Shown one piece after another: positions 1 to 7,908 of a stretch of DNA of 64,000 nucleotides; within the stretch, counting starts at the first letter, position 1, and every line of letters starts with the position of its first letter. The DNA is taken from positions 186,001-250,000 of the forward strand of contig NZ_BMVR01000013.1 in the NCBI RefSeq assembly GCF_014650815.1, read 5' to 3'. A program made the position numbers and the translations under genes. Origin of the DNA: Streptomyces flavofungini (GTDB lineage: Bacteria; Actinomycetota; Actinomycetes; Streptomycetales; Streptomycetaceae). The notes beneath the pieces were generated by a model. It saw only the letters and a program-made list of their open reading frames with translations. It ran no database searches and was not told the DNA's origin.

Positions 1-1
1 G

Positions 2-283
2 CTGGTCATCGTGGTGGCGGGCAACCCCAGCGCGGGCGGCGCCTTCCCGCTGCCGATGCTGCCCCCGTTCTGGGAGGCGATCGGCCCGGCGCTGCCCCCG
101 GGCGCCGGTACGTGGGTGGCCCGCTCCATCGCGTACTTCCAGGGCAACGCGGTGACGGGCCCGCTCCTGGTACTCGCGGCGTGGGCGGTGGCGGGGACGG
201 CGGTCACCTTGCTGGTGGCGGTGCGCAGGACACGCGGCCAGGAGGCGGCCGGGCGAGCGGACACCAGCCCGTCCGGCGTTTGA
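2..283 (+). CDS. C-terminal end of a multi-span membrane protein (YhgE/Pip or ABC-2 permease-like), partial
   Basis: The frame is open from the window edge to a TGA at 281-283, so only about 93 C-terminal residues are visible. They hold a conserved-looking stretch (PPGAGTWVARSIAYF) followed by one strong hydrophobic helix and a short basic tail (VRRTR). This arrangement, an extracytoplasmic loop, then a last membrane helix, then a charged cytoplasmic end, matches the C-terminus of YhgE/Pip or DUF3533-type membrane proteins related to ABC-2 permeases. The internal GTG at position 11 is not a credible start because coding-like sequence continues upstream. The assignment rests on the tail only and is tentative. 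The AAA ATPase gene follows 35 bp downstream on the same strand. Confidence 0.6.
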   Translation: MVIVVAGNPSAGGAFPLPMLPPFWEAIGPALPPGAGTWVARSIAYFQGNAVTGPLLVLAAWAVAGTAVTLLVAVRRTRGQEAAGRADTSPSGV

Positions 284-318
284 CCTGACTGTCAGACCCC
301 TCTGCAAGCCTGAACGAC

Positions 319-1464
319 ATGATCCGCACACTCGCCGTCGAAAACTACCGCTCCCTGCGCAAACTGATCGTCCCCCTGGACCGCCTGAACGTCATCACCG
401 GCGCCAACGGCACCGGCAAGTCCAGCCTGTACAGAGCCCTCCGCCTGCTGGCGGACGCCGGACGCGGCGGCGCGGTCGCCGCCCTGGCCCGAGAGGGCGG
501 CCTGCAATCCGCGCTGTGGGCGGGCGAGGCCAGGGCGGAAGCGGCGGGCATGCGCCTGGGCTTCGCGGGCGACGAGTTCGGATACGCGGTCGACTTCGGG
601 CACCCCATCCCGACGTCGGGCGTCGGCGCGGCCCCGTCGCTGTTCAACCTGGACCCGGAGATCAAGCGCGAGTGCACCTGGGCGGGCCCGGTGCTCCGCC
701 CCGCGGCGCTGCTGTGCGACCGCGGGGGCCCCGCGGTGCGCACGCGGACGGCGGACGGCGGCTGGCACCGTACGCAGGGCCTGCGGCCGTACGACAGCAT
801 GCTGAGCGAACTGGCGGACCCGCAGCTCGCCCCCGACCTGCTCCGGCTGCGTGAGCTGATCCGCTCCTGGCGGTTCTACGACCACGTCCGTACCGACGCC
901 GAGGCCCCGGCCCGCGCGGCCCGCATCGGCACCCGCACCCCGGTGCTCGGCCACGACGGCGCCGACCTGGCCGCCGCCCTGCAGACGATCCGCGAGATCG
1001 GCGACACCGAGGCGCTGGACGCGGCCGTGGACGACGCGTTCCCGGGCACGCGGGTACGGGTCGAGGACAACGCCGGACGGTTCGAGGTGCAACTGCACCA
1101 ACAGGGGCTGACCCGCCCCCTCGGCGCGGCGGAGCTGTCCGACGGCACCCTGCGCTACCTGCTGTGGGCCGCCGCCCTCCTCACTCCCCGGCCCCCCTCG
1201 CTCCTGGTCCTGAACGAGCCCGAGACCAGCCTCCACCCCGACCTCCTCCGCCCCCTCGCGGACCTGATCCTGCACGCGACCAAGGACACCCAGATCGTCC
1301 TGGTCACCCACGCCGACCCGCTGGCGGAAGCGGTCTCCAAGGGCGCGCGCCGCCACCGCGTGGACGTCAACTCCATAGAACTGCGGAAGCAGTCGGGCGA
1401 AACAACGGTGGCGGGCCGCGAGAGCCTGCTCGACGAGCCGCTCTGGTACTGGCCCAAACGGTGA
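319..1464 (+). CDS. AAA family ATPase (RecF/OLD-like, AAA_21 type)
   Basis: A 381-residue cytosolic ATPase of the SMC/RecF-like class. The N-terminus (IRTLAVENYRSLRKL) is the usual opening strand, followed by a Walker A motif GANGTGKS at about residues 28-35. A Walker B region LLVLNEPETSLHP lies near residues 295-307, with Asn where Asp is more usual, and is followed by a switch-like VTHAD. The separation of the two motifs by about 260 residues fits an ATPase head with a reduced middle part rather than a long coiled coil. No nuclease (TOPRIM) domain or partner gene is adjacent, so a defence or repair role cannot be assigned. The start is ATG 319, directly before the conserved first strand. 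Confidence 0.85.
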   Translation: MIRTLAVENYRSLRKLIVPLDRLNVITGANGTGKSSLYRALRLLADAGRGGAVAALAREGGLQSALWAGEARAEAAGMRLGFAGDEFGYAVDFGHPIPTSGVGAAPSLFNLDPEIKRECTWAGPVLRPAALLCDRGGPAVRTRTADGGWHRTQGLRPYDSMLSELADPQLAPDLLRLRELIRSWRFYDHVRTDAEAPARAARIGTRTPVLGHDGADLAAALQTIREIGDTEALDAAVDDAFPGTRVRVEDNAGRFEVQLHQQGLTRPLGAAELSDGTLRYLLWAAALLTPRPPSLLVLNEPETSLHPDLLRPLADLILHATKDTQIVLVTHADPLAEAVSKGARRHRVDVNSIELRKQSGETTVAGRESLLDEPLWYWPKR

Positions 1465-1818
1465 CGCACCGCTCGGCACGCGGCTTCCCCATCGGCCTCC
1501 GGAGTTCCGCATCCGGCCATTCCCGTCCCTCCGGAAAGGCCCGACCGGCGTGACCCACTCCACTTCCGCGACCCCTGATCGCACATTTCGGCTATCGGGG
1601 AAACTTCCTCCGATTCCGCTGATTCCACTCCTTCCCGCCGGTCACGCGTGGTGCACCACACCCCAACCGACCGTGAGGGATCATCGCTTCACGCCACTAC
1701 ACACAGTTTTCAACCAACGACTCAAAGTCAGCGCTCGATGTGCTTTCGCTGTCGCCTTCGGCAAGACTCCGGTCCGTTCCGTTCGTTATTCGCAGAAACA
1801 AGCAAGGGAGTGTTCGAA
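1465..1818. other. intergenic region upstream of the protease-inhibitor gene
   Basis: This 354-bp stretch has no gene-like codon usage. Its second half is clearly lower in G+C than the surroundings (about 1560-1800), as expected for a promoter and leader of the inhibitor gene. I cannot pick a convincing -35/-10 pair. A ribosome binding site (aagggag) lies at about 1803-1809, before the ATG at 1819. Confidence 0.6.
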
Positions 1819-2265
1819 ATGCGGTACATCTCTGGGGGGATCGCGCTGGGCGCAGCTCTGGCGCTCGGCGGCCTGGCCACCGCGGCCACCGCCGCGCCCA
1901 CGCCCACGACCACCGCCGCGCCCGCCGCCGCGAGTGGCTTCGCGCCCTCCGAGCTGGTGCTCACCGTCGGCTTCGGCGACAAGGCCGCCGACGCCTCGAT
2001 CCAGCGAGCCGTGACCCTCGGCTGTTCCTCCGGCGGCGTCGGCAGCCACCCCGACGCGCCCGGCGCCTGCGACCAACTCCGCTCGGTGGGCGGCAAGTTC
2101 GACAAGGTGACCAAGGCTCCGTCGAACGCCGTCTGCACCAAGGAGTGGAAGCCGATCGTGGTGACGGCGCAGGGCGTCTGGGAAGGCCGCCGGGTCTCGT
2201 ACGAGCACACCTTCGCCAACGCTTGCGCGATGACGGCGGGTCAGGGCCAGGTCTTCAACTTCTGA
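1819..2265 (+). CDS. Streptomyces subtilisin inhibitor (SSI) family secreted protease inhibitor, Lys P1
   Basis: A 148-residue preprotein with a signal peptide (about residues 1-27, ending near TAATAA). The mature part matches SSI (inhibitor family I16): the SELVLTVGFG strand, four cysteines at 69, 84, 106 and 136 for two disulphides, the WEGRRVSYEHTF strand, and the usual short C-terminus ending VFNF. The reactive-site loop reads AVC-TKEWKP, so by alignment to SSI the P1 residue is Lys108 and P1' is Glu109. That predicts inhibition of trypsin-like as well as subtilisin-like enzymes. The start is ATG 1819, which has a ribosome binding site (aagggag); upstream in-frame codons are not coding-like. 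The gene ends 11 bp inside the opposite-strand LuxR pseudogene and lies close to two secreted serine protease genes, suggesting control of extracellular proteolysis. Confidence 0.93.
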   Translation: MRYISGGIALGAALALGGLATAATAAPTPTTTAAPAAASGFAPSELVLTVGFGDKAADASIQRAVTLGCSSGGVGSHPDAPGACDQLRSVGGKFDKVTKAPSNAVCTKEWKPIVVTAQGVWEGRRVSYEHTFANACAMTAGQGQVFNF

Positions 2266-2830
2266 GCCAGCCCCGCAGCGCGGCCTGGGCGACGGCCTGG
2301 AAACGGGTGTCGGCGCCCAGTTCGTCGAGCAGACGGATGACGCGGCGTCGTCGCGGTGTGCACGTGCACACCGCGACGACGCGCGATCACCTCGTCCTTG
2401 AAGCCGCCCGCGAGCAGCCCGAGCAGATCCCGGTGCTCGTCGGAGAGGCGCGGCCCAGCGCCGCCGAGCGGCAGCGCCCGCTCCCACAGCGCCCGGTCGA
2501 CCGGCGGCCCGAGCAGCCGGGTCCGGCCGGGGAGCGCGAGCCCCTCGCGGGCAAGCACCACCCGCACGGTGACCCCGCGCTCCAGCAGGGCCGCGATGCC
2601 GGTGCCGGGGTCCGCGCCCGCGACCGCCCACGGGTTGAGGTAGGGCGGCCGGTCGAGGATCAGTACTTCCCTCTCGGCGCGGGCGAGCAGTTGGTCCACG
2701 CGCCGCACGATGGCGCCGGGACCGCTCGGCGATCTCGTCGGCCTGGCACCGCAGCCGCTCCGGCTCCGCCGCCTGGGCGCGCAGTTCCGCCTGTCTTCGA
2801 CGGATCAGGGAGGGGATCCAGAATTCTTCA
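2255..2830 (-). pseudogene. frameshifted remnant of a LuxR-type helix-turn-helix regulator
   Basis: Homology-like segments of one regulator occur in all three minus frames. Segment 1 (about 2825-2725) has a charged helix with RRRQAELRAQ. Segment 2 (about 2720-2375) runs through VDQLLARAEREVLILDRP and the start of the LuxR HTH (LSDEHRDLLGLLAGG, then VHVHTA). Segment 3 (about 2372-2255) completes the HTH and ends (IRLLDELGADTRFQA ... ALRGW) at a TGA at 2255-2257. Two frameshifts separate them. The second lies in a 38-bp perfect palindrome, where two bases (CG) appear to be missing from the expected reading. The N-terminal part of such regulators is also absent. The tail overlaps the SSI gene by 11 bp on the opposite strand. 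Sequencing error at the palindrome is the main alternative to a true pseudogene. Confidence 0.75.
2345..2382. repeat. 38-bp perfect palindrome inside the LuxR pseudogene
   Basis: The half-site gcgtcgtcgcggtgtgcac at 2345-2363 is followed immediately, with no spacer, by its exact reverse complement at 2364-2382. It lies in the sequence that would encode the turn and recognition helix of the LuxR HTH. The reading frame breaks in its arm. Natural coding sequence rarely makes a 38-bp perfect palindrome, so a template-switch event that perfected an imperfect palindrome is a plausible origin. Confidence 0.9.
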
Positions 2831-2859
2831 ATGCGCCTTATTGATTCCCCCGTGAAATG

Positions 2860-2901
2860 CCTGTGGGCCCCGGAAACCAAAAGGTTTCCGGGGCCCACAG
2901 G
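2860..2901 (-). terminator. strong hairpin terminator downstream of the first S1 protease gene
   Basis: A perfect 19-bp inverted repeat (2860-2878 and 2883-2901) with a 4-nt AAAA loop starts about 20 bp after the stop codon of the minus-strand protease gene. There is no T-run, which is usual for Streptomyces terminators. It also separates the protease gene from the pseudogene downstream. Confidence 0.85.
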
Positions 2902-2920
2902 GTCGTACTCGAACGAGGCG

Positions 2921-4006
2921 TCAGCCGATTTCCGCCCCGAAGGCCTCAAGGGCCTCGGGCACCGGCTGGAAGAACGTCTCGCCGCCGGAGCTGCAGTCAC
3001 CGCTGCCGCCGGAGGTCAGGCCGAGCGCCGTGTCGCCCGCGAACAGCGCGCCGCCGCTGTCGCCGGGCTCGGCGCACACATCGGTCTGGATGAGGCCGTT
3101 CACGATGTCGCCGTTGCCGTAGTTCACGGTGGCGTCCAGGCCCGTGACCTTGCCGTCGTGCAGCTGCGTGGTGGAACCGCTGCGCTGCACCTCCTGGCCG
3201 ACGGTCGCGTCCCCGGCCTTGGTGATCTTCTGCGTGCTGCCGTTGTAGAGGTTCACCTCGCTCGGGTGCGCGGTGTCGCCGGAGTACTTGACGATGCCGT
3301 AGTCGTTGTCGGGGAAGCTGGAGCCCACGTTCTCGCCGATGGCGGGGCCGCCCTGCTCCTCGGACCAGCTCTTGACGGCTTCGGTGCAGTGACCCGCGGT
3401 CAGGAAGTGCGGGGCACCGTCCTTGACCACGTTGAAGCCGAGCGAGCAGCGGCTGCTGCCGCCGAAGATGGCGTCGCCACCGGCGATGAAGGGCTTGAAC
3501 TCTCCCTTGGAGTGCTTCAGTTCGGCCTTCTCGCCGAGGCCCTCGACGACCGAGCTGAGCTTCTTCAGGTCGGCGCCCTTGACCGTGCGGTCCACGGTGA
3601 CGACGACCTTGTTGGTGGCCGGGTCGGTGGCCCACGAGCTGCCGGGGACCGAGGCCTTGTCGGTGAGCGTGGTGCGGGCGCTCTTGAGCTCGGCGAGGGA
3701 GTTCTCGACGAGTCTGGCCTTGGCACCGGCCGACTCGACGGCGTCCTTGGCGTTGTCGTCGAGGACGTTCACGACGAGGTTCCTGGCCTGGGCGTCGTAG
3801 TACGTCCCGGCGGCGTCGGAGCCCAGCTCCTTGTGCAGCGAGGAGGCGAGGTTTCCGGCCTTCGCGATGGAGAGCGTGTCCGGCTTGGGGGTGGGGGTGT
3901 CCTCACTCGCGTTCGCAGTCTGGAAGGTGACGGCCGCGCCGATCAGAGCGACGACACCCGCGCCTGCCATGGCGGCACGGCGCTTGGGTATGCGGCGGTG
4001 CTTCAA
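2921..4006 (-). CDS. secreted serine protease, S1 family (streptogrisin/SAM-P20 type)
   Basis: A 361-residue preproprotease. Residues 1-33 form the signal peptide (KHRRIPKRR, then a hydrophobic stretch), about 34-173 the alpha-lytic-type propeptide that chaperones folding, and the mature chain begins near Ile174 (IAGGDAIFGG). The triad is His206 in TAGHC, Asp235 in NDYG and Ser317 in GDSGG. Cysteines at 187/207 and 311/338 fit two disulphides. The start is TTG at 4006, not the upstream in-frame ATG: a perfect AGGAGG lies 7 bp before it, and the family begins with this basic signal peptide. The S1 subsite resembles chymotrypsin-like streptogrisins. The gene has its own terminator and lies between the SSI inhibitor and sprB. 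Confidence 0.93.
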   Translation of the reverse strand: MKHRRIPKRRAAMAGAGVVALIGAAVTFQTANASEDTPTPKPDTLSIAKAGNLASSLHKELGSDAAGTYYDAQARNLVVNVLDDNAKDAVESAGAKARLVENSLAELKSARTTLTDKASVPGSSWATDPATNKVVVTVDRTVKGADLKKLSSVVEGLGEKAELKHSKGEFKPFIAGGDAIFGGSSRCSLGFNVVKDGAPHFLTAGHCTEAVKSWSEEQGGPAIGENVGSSFPDNDYGIVKYSGDTAHPSEVNLYNGSTQKITKAGDATVGQEVQRSGSTTQLHDGKVTGLDATVNYGNGDIVNGLIQTDVCAEPGDSGGALFAGDTALGLTSGGSGDCSSGGETFFQPVPEALEAFGAEIG

Positions 4007-4156
4007 CTCGCGTCCTCCTGTGGGGGGTCGGTCCGCTCCGGTGTGGGGACCTCGGCGGCCGAGAGGCGTACGCGCATGGCGGGCTGACGATGGGAAAGCC
4101 GCGTCCATGCCAATGGGACGCGGCCCACTATTCCCAGCGGGCGAGGTCGCACACAA

Positions 4157-4184
4157 GGTCTACTTCCGGACGCTTGCGTTCCAA
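4157..4184 (-). promoter_or_regulatory. candidate promoter for the first S1 protease gene
   Basis: On the minus strand, TTGGAA (4184-4179) and TAGACC (4162-4157) are separated by 16 bp, about 150 bp upstream of the TTG start. This loosely fits a Streptomyces housekeeping-type promoter. It rests only on a visual match. Confidence 0.3.
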
Positions 4185-4342
4185 CACCCCTGCGGCCCGG
4201 CCCTGTTGACCGTCCGTGGTCTCACCACGTCGGTTCCCGCTGCAAACACCGCGTGCGAGCGGTGGTCGGCAGCGGGTGAGGACTAGTCCTGTCCGGTTCT
4301 CGCCCTTTCCTGGCCCGGGACAAGCGGCGCGCGGACAGCGAA

Positions 4343-4373
4343 GAGCCCCCGCCCAGGAGTGGGGCGGGGGCTC
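4343..4373 (-). terminator. hairpin terminator downstream of sprB
   Basis: A perfect 12-bp G/C stem (gagcccccgccc at 4343-4354 with its complement at 4362-4373) and a 7-nt loop lie about 60 bp past the sprB stop codon. Confidence 0.8.
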
Positions 4374-4433
4374 GACGGCCGCTGACTGTACGGGGCACGG
4401 AGACCGCCTGCCGTACGGGTGCGGAGGTGGGCG

Positions 4434-5333
4434 TCAGTAGACGCTCACGTTGTACGCGCGCAGGGCCTCGGTGACCGGCTGGAAGAACGTCGTACCGCCG
4501 GAGGAGCAGTTGCCGCTGCCGCCGGAGGTCAGGCCGAGCGCCGTCGTACCGGAGTAGAGCGGGCCGCCGCTGTCGCCGGGCTCGGCGCAGACGGTCGTCC
4601 TGATCATGCCGTACACGACGTCGCCGTTGCCGTAGTTCACCGTCGCGTTCAGGCCCGTGACGCGGCCGGAGTGCGTGCCGGTGGTGGAGCCGCGGCGCGT
4701 CACGCTCTGGTTGACGGTCGGGTCGGCGGCGCGGGTGATGTCCTGGCTGCCCACGGTGCCGGACTTGGTGATCGAGTTGTTCGTGTACCGCACGATGCCG
4801 TAGTCGTTCGTCGGGAAGCTGGAGCCGTGCGTGCTGCCGAGCACGGTGGTCTTCGCCGAGTTGGCCCACCAGGTGCCCGCGCCGTCGGTGCAGTGGCCCG
4901 CGGTGAGGAAGTAGTAGGTGCTGCCGCTGCGCACGTTGAAGCCGAGCGAGCAGCGCCAGCTGGTGGCGTACGTGGCGTCGCCGCCGGAGATGTACTTCTG
5001 GAACTTGCCCGGCGTCCGCTCGATCTTCAGGGCGCCGGCCTGGTCGCCCGCGGCCTGCTTCAGCGAGGCGATCTCGGCCTTGGAGACCGTGCTGTCGGCG
5101 GTGACCACGACCTGCTTGGTCTTGGGGTCGACGTTCCAGGCGGTGCCCGCGACGTCCGCCTTCAGGACGGCGTCACTGGCCGCCGTCAGGTCGGAGGCGC
5201 TGTAGCCGCGGGACTCGTCCGCGCTGGCGGTGGGCACGGCGAGGGCGGCCGCGGCCACGAGCCCGGTCGCGACGGCGACCGTGCGGGAGTGTCTCGCCAT
5301 ACCGCTGCGGGGGGTGGTGCGCTTGATCCTCAC
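4434..5333 (-). CDS. sprB: streptogrisin B precursor
   Basis: A 299-residue protein, the same length as S. griseus streptogrisin B and recognisable along its whole sequence. It has a signal peptide (about 1-38, ending TASA), a short propeptide, and a mature chain starting near Ile115 (ISGGDATY). The triad is His147 (TAGHC), Asp177 (NDYG) and Ser255 (GDSGG). Two disulphides are expected from Cys128/148 and Cys249/276. The mature enzyme is a small secreted chymotrypsin-like protease cleaving after large hydrophobic residues. The start is GTG 5333, preceded by a GGGAGGA site; the longer upstream frame is not coding-like. The gene is upstream of and parallel to the other protease gene, with a terminator between them, so the two are separately transcribed. 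Confidence 0.96.
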   Translation of the reverse strand: MRIKRTTPRSGMARHSRTVAVATGLVAAAALAVPTASADESRGYSASDLTAASDAVLKADVAGTAWNVDPKTKQVVVTADSTVSKAEIASLKQAAGDQAGALKIERTPGKFQKYISGGDATYATSWRCSLGFNVRSGSTYYFLTAGHCTDGAGTWWANSAKTTVLGSTHGSSFPTNDYGIVRYTNNSITKSGTVGSQDITRAADPTVNQSVTRRGSTTGTHSGRVTGLNATVNYGNGDVVYGMIRTTVCAEPGDSGGPLYSGTTALGLTSGGSGNCSSGGTTFFQPVTEALRAYNVSVY

Positions 5334-5517
5334 TGCTGGTTCCTCCCGAGGGAAGTCAGGGGGCCCATGTGGGTTGGGGGCCCGTGAGGCGCGGTCGAAG
5401 GACCGGTGGATTCCGGTTACACCGTGTCCCTGACAAGCGCTGCTCGGGAGTATTGGGGCCGCCGTGACCCCGCACAAGGGGTGTCTTTCGGCCGGGGCGG
5501 CCGATACACGACGACCG

Positions 5518-5556
5518 GCCCCGGTGGTCGGCGCGAGTGCGGCACGCCACCGGGGC
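5518..5556 (-). terminator. hairpin terminator downstream of the DUF1684 gene
   Basis: A 10-bp stem (gccccggtgg at 5518-5527, complement at 5547-5556) with a 19-nt loop begins about 20 bp after the stop codon of the minus-strand DUF1684 gene. Confidence 0.6.
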
Positions 5557-5576
5557 TCTGGGTCATCGGCATCCGG

Positions 5577-6380
5577 TCAGACGTGCCGACGCCGGGAAAG
5601 GTTCCGTTCCCCGGCGGGGATCTCGGCGGCGAGGGTGTTGCCGGGGGGCGGGAAGGGGCAGATGAAGTGGTCGGCGAAGGCGCACGGCGGCAGCAGCGCG
5701 CGGTTGAAGTCGACGCGCGTGCGGCCCTGTTCGTCGGGCGCGGCGGGCCGCAGGAACCGGAAGCGGTAGCTGGACACCCCGCTGGTCCCGTCCGCGAACA
5801 CCGCCCACAGCGAGCCGTCCCCCTCCACGCTCACCTGCAGCGTCTGCTCCTGCCCGGCGAGCGTGAAGGCGAGTTCACCGCCGAGCCCGAGCCCCCGCCG
5901 CACGCCGTCCGCGTTCCCGACGCGCACGGTGCGGTCCCGCTCGTACGGGGTGAAGCGCCCCTCGACCGCGAAGCACGGGTCGTGGTCGGTGACCTCGATG
6001 CCGGTGAAGGCGCGCCGCGCGTCGGCGTCCGGGTCGAAGTCGCGCACCGCCCAGAGCCCTTCGCGGCGCAGCACCACCAGGCGCCGCTCGCCGAGCCCGA
6101 GCCGGGCGGCGGCGACGGGGCCGGGGTCGGGCGTGAGGCGGGCCGTGCCGGTGAAGGGCTGACCGTCGAGCGTGAGGCGGTCGTCGGCCGCGGCTCTGAG
6201 GACGAGTTCGTCGCCGTCGTCCGACCAGTGTCCGGGCAGACCCGGCAGAGTGCCGTCGGGGTGGTCGGCGAGCCAGTGGGTGCCGGTGAGGGCCAGCGGG
6301 CCGTAGGGCGCGGAGACGGTGGCCGTGCGCAGCTCGTGCCACTCCTTGAAGTCCCGCAGTGCGTCTTCGGTCGTACTCAT
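5577..6380 (-). CDS. DUF1684 domain protein
   Basis: A 267-residue protein without signal peptide or membrane segment. Near the C-terminus are the typical DUF1684 features: the YRFRFLRPA and RTRVDFNRALLPPCAF stretches, followed by HFICPFPPPGNTLAAEIPAGE. The family is widespread in actinobacteria and of unknown biochemical function; in that stretch the conserved residues look like a small-molecule binding site. The start ATG 6380 lies 8 bp after the stop codon of the truncated flavin monooxygenase gene, so the two were probably one operon. With that gene broken, its original promoter may be lost and expression is uncertain. Confidence 0.85.
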   Translation of the reverse strand: MSTTEDALRDFKEWHELRTATVSAPYGPLALTGTHWLADHPDGTLPGLPGHWSDDGDELVLRAAADDRLTLDGQPFTGTARLTPDPGPVAAARLGLGERRLVVLRREGLWAVRDFDPDADARRAFTGIEVTDHDPCFAVEGRFTPYERDRTVRVGNADGVRRGLGLGGELAFTLAGQEQTLQVSVEGDGSLWAVFADGTSGVSSYRFRFLRPAAPDEQGRTRVDFNRALLPPCAFADHFICPFPPPGNTLAAEIPAGERNLSRRRHV

Positions 6381-6388
6381 GGTGATGA

Positions 6389-7280
6389 TCAACCCTTCCG
6401 AACGGGCTCGGGCAGCCCGAGGTGTGAGCGCAGCGTCGCGCCGCGGTATTCCGTGCGGTACGCGCCGCGCTCCTGGAGCAGCGGCACCACCCGTTCGACG
6501 AACTCGTCGAGCCCGCCCGGCGTCAGGTGCGGGACGAGGATGAAGCCGTCGGCGGCGTCGGTGCGCACGAACTCGTCCAGTTGCTCGGCGACGGCGGCGG
6601 GGGTGCCGATGAACGACTGCCGGGAGGTCGTCTCGATGACGGTCTGGTGGATCGACAGGCCCTTGGCCCGGGACAGGGCGCGCCACTTCTCGGCGACCGC
6701 GAGGGGATCGCCGACCTTCACCCGGCCCTGCACGAGGGTCGATTCCGGGTCCGGGTCGATGTCGGGCAGCGGCCCGTCGGGGTCGTACGCGGACAGGTCG
6801 ACGCCCCACACCTGTTCCAGGGCGAGGAGGGCGTTCTGCGGCGAGACCTGTTGGCGGCGGATCTCGATGGCGCGCTCCTGGGCCTCGGCGGCGGTGTCCC
6901 CGAGGACGAAGGTGACGCCGGGCATGATCTTCAGGTCGTCCGGCGCGCGCCCGTACGCCGCGAGCCGTCCCTTCACGTCGGCGTAGAAGGCACGGCCCGC
7001 CTCCAGCGTGCCGTGCCGGGTGAAGACGACATCGGCCGAGGACGCGGCGAACTCCCGGCCCTCGGGCGAGTCCCCGGCCTGGATGACGACGGGGTGGCCC
7101 TGCGGCGGGCGCGGCACCCCGAACTCCCCGGCGATGTCGAAGTGCTGCCCGTGGTGCGCGAACGGCCGCGGCTCGCCCACCGAGCCGTCGGGGCCGCCCG
7201 GTCCGCCCGGCCCGTCCAGTCCGGCCAGTCCGGCCAGTCCGTCGGGCGTCCAGGAGTCCCACAGCTCCCGTGCCGTGGCG
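6389..7280 (-). pseudogene. 5'-truncated flavin-dependent monooxygenase (NtaA/SnaA/DszA type, LLM class)
   Basis: About 295 C-terminal residues of a luciferase-like FMN-dependent monooxygenase remain: ELWDSWTPD, then GEFGVPRPPQGHPVVIQAG, SADVVFT, and the C-terminal DGFILVPHLTPGGLDEFV block. Full-length relatives have about 150 more N-terminal residues, including the start of the barrel. Here homology stops near 7280, exactly where the opposite-strand binding-protein remnant begins. A Gly/Pro-rich stretch (about 7190-7240) lies in the usual insertion loop. The enzyme class cleaves C-S or C-N bonds using reduced flavin. Without its N-terminus it is unlikely to work. Confidence 0.85.
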
Positions 7281-7803
7281 TCACCGACGAACGCCGCGGG
7301 ACCATCGACTTCGTCACGTACATCAACGACGGCCAGGGCTTCGCGGTCCGCGACGACAGCACGCTCAAGAAGATCACGGACTTCGCCCAGCTCTGCGGCC
7401 TGAACGTGGCGACCGGCGCGGGCACCACCTTCGAGGTGACCCTGGAGGACAACAAGCACGTGTGCGCCGACCCGGGCAAGAAGCCGTACAGCGTGAAGAC
7501 GTACACCGAGCCGGGCGCGATCTGGCCCTCGCTCCAGCAGGGCCGCAGCGATGTGGTGATGTCGACGATCAACGGCCTGCGGTACGCCGTCCAGCAGCAG
7601 GAGGCCTGAAGTTCCTGGGCGAGTTCCACCGCCTGGACGTGGGCTTCGCCTTCAGGAAGGGCACCAAGCTGGCGCACGCGTTCCAGGCGGCGGTCAACCG
7701 GCTCATCGAGGACGGGACCTACGACCGCATCCTGAAGAAGTGGGGCACGCGGGCGTCGGCGATCGACGGGTCCCGGATCTCACCGCCGGAGATAAAGGAC
7801 TGA
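7279..7803 (+). pseudogene. 5'-truncated, frameshifted ABC substrate-binding protein (amino-acid type, SBP family 3)
   Basis: The C-terminal two thirds of a polar amino-acid-type binding protein can be read: VTDERRGTIDFVTYINDG, a segment with LKKITDFAQLCG, QQGRSDVVMSTINGL, then after a frameshift LKFLGEFHRLDVGFAF and the terminal IEDGTYDRILKKWG, stopping at TGA 7801-7803. The signal peptide and first lobe are missing. A single G appears to be lost near 7604 (GAG-GCC-TGA where GAG-GGC-CTG is expected), giving a premature stop at about 7606. The 5' truncation coincides with that of the divergent monooxygenase. No permease or ATPase gene of this transporter follows. Confidence 0.85.
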
Positions 7804-7908
7804 CGGTACGTCACCGGCCGTGGCGGTGACGCCCTGTCGCCGCCACAGCTGGTGACGGAGTGTCACCAGCCGCGGCCCCGTGGTGCCCCAGCCCCAGCCC
7901 CAGAGGGC

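Larger units (their letters stand above)
4007..4433. other. intergenic region between the two protease genes
   Basis: This 427-bp stretch holds the terminator of the upstream sprB gene (4343-4373), a candidate promoter for the downstream protease (4157-4184) and the AGGAGG site before its TTG start. The region 4100-4300 encodes nothing recognisable. Confidence 0.7.

Noticed and set aside
7270..7290. Insertion sequence at the junction of the two truncated genes
   Set aside because: There is no transposase, inverted repeat or foreign DNA between the two remnants; a simple deletion explains the junction.
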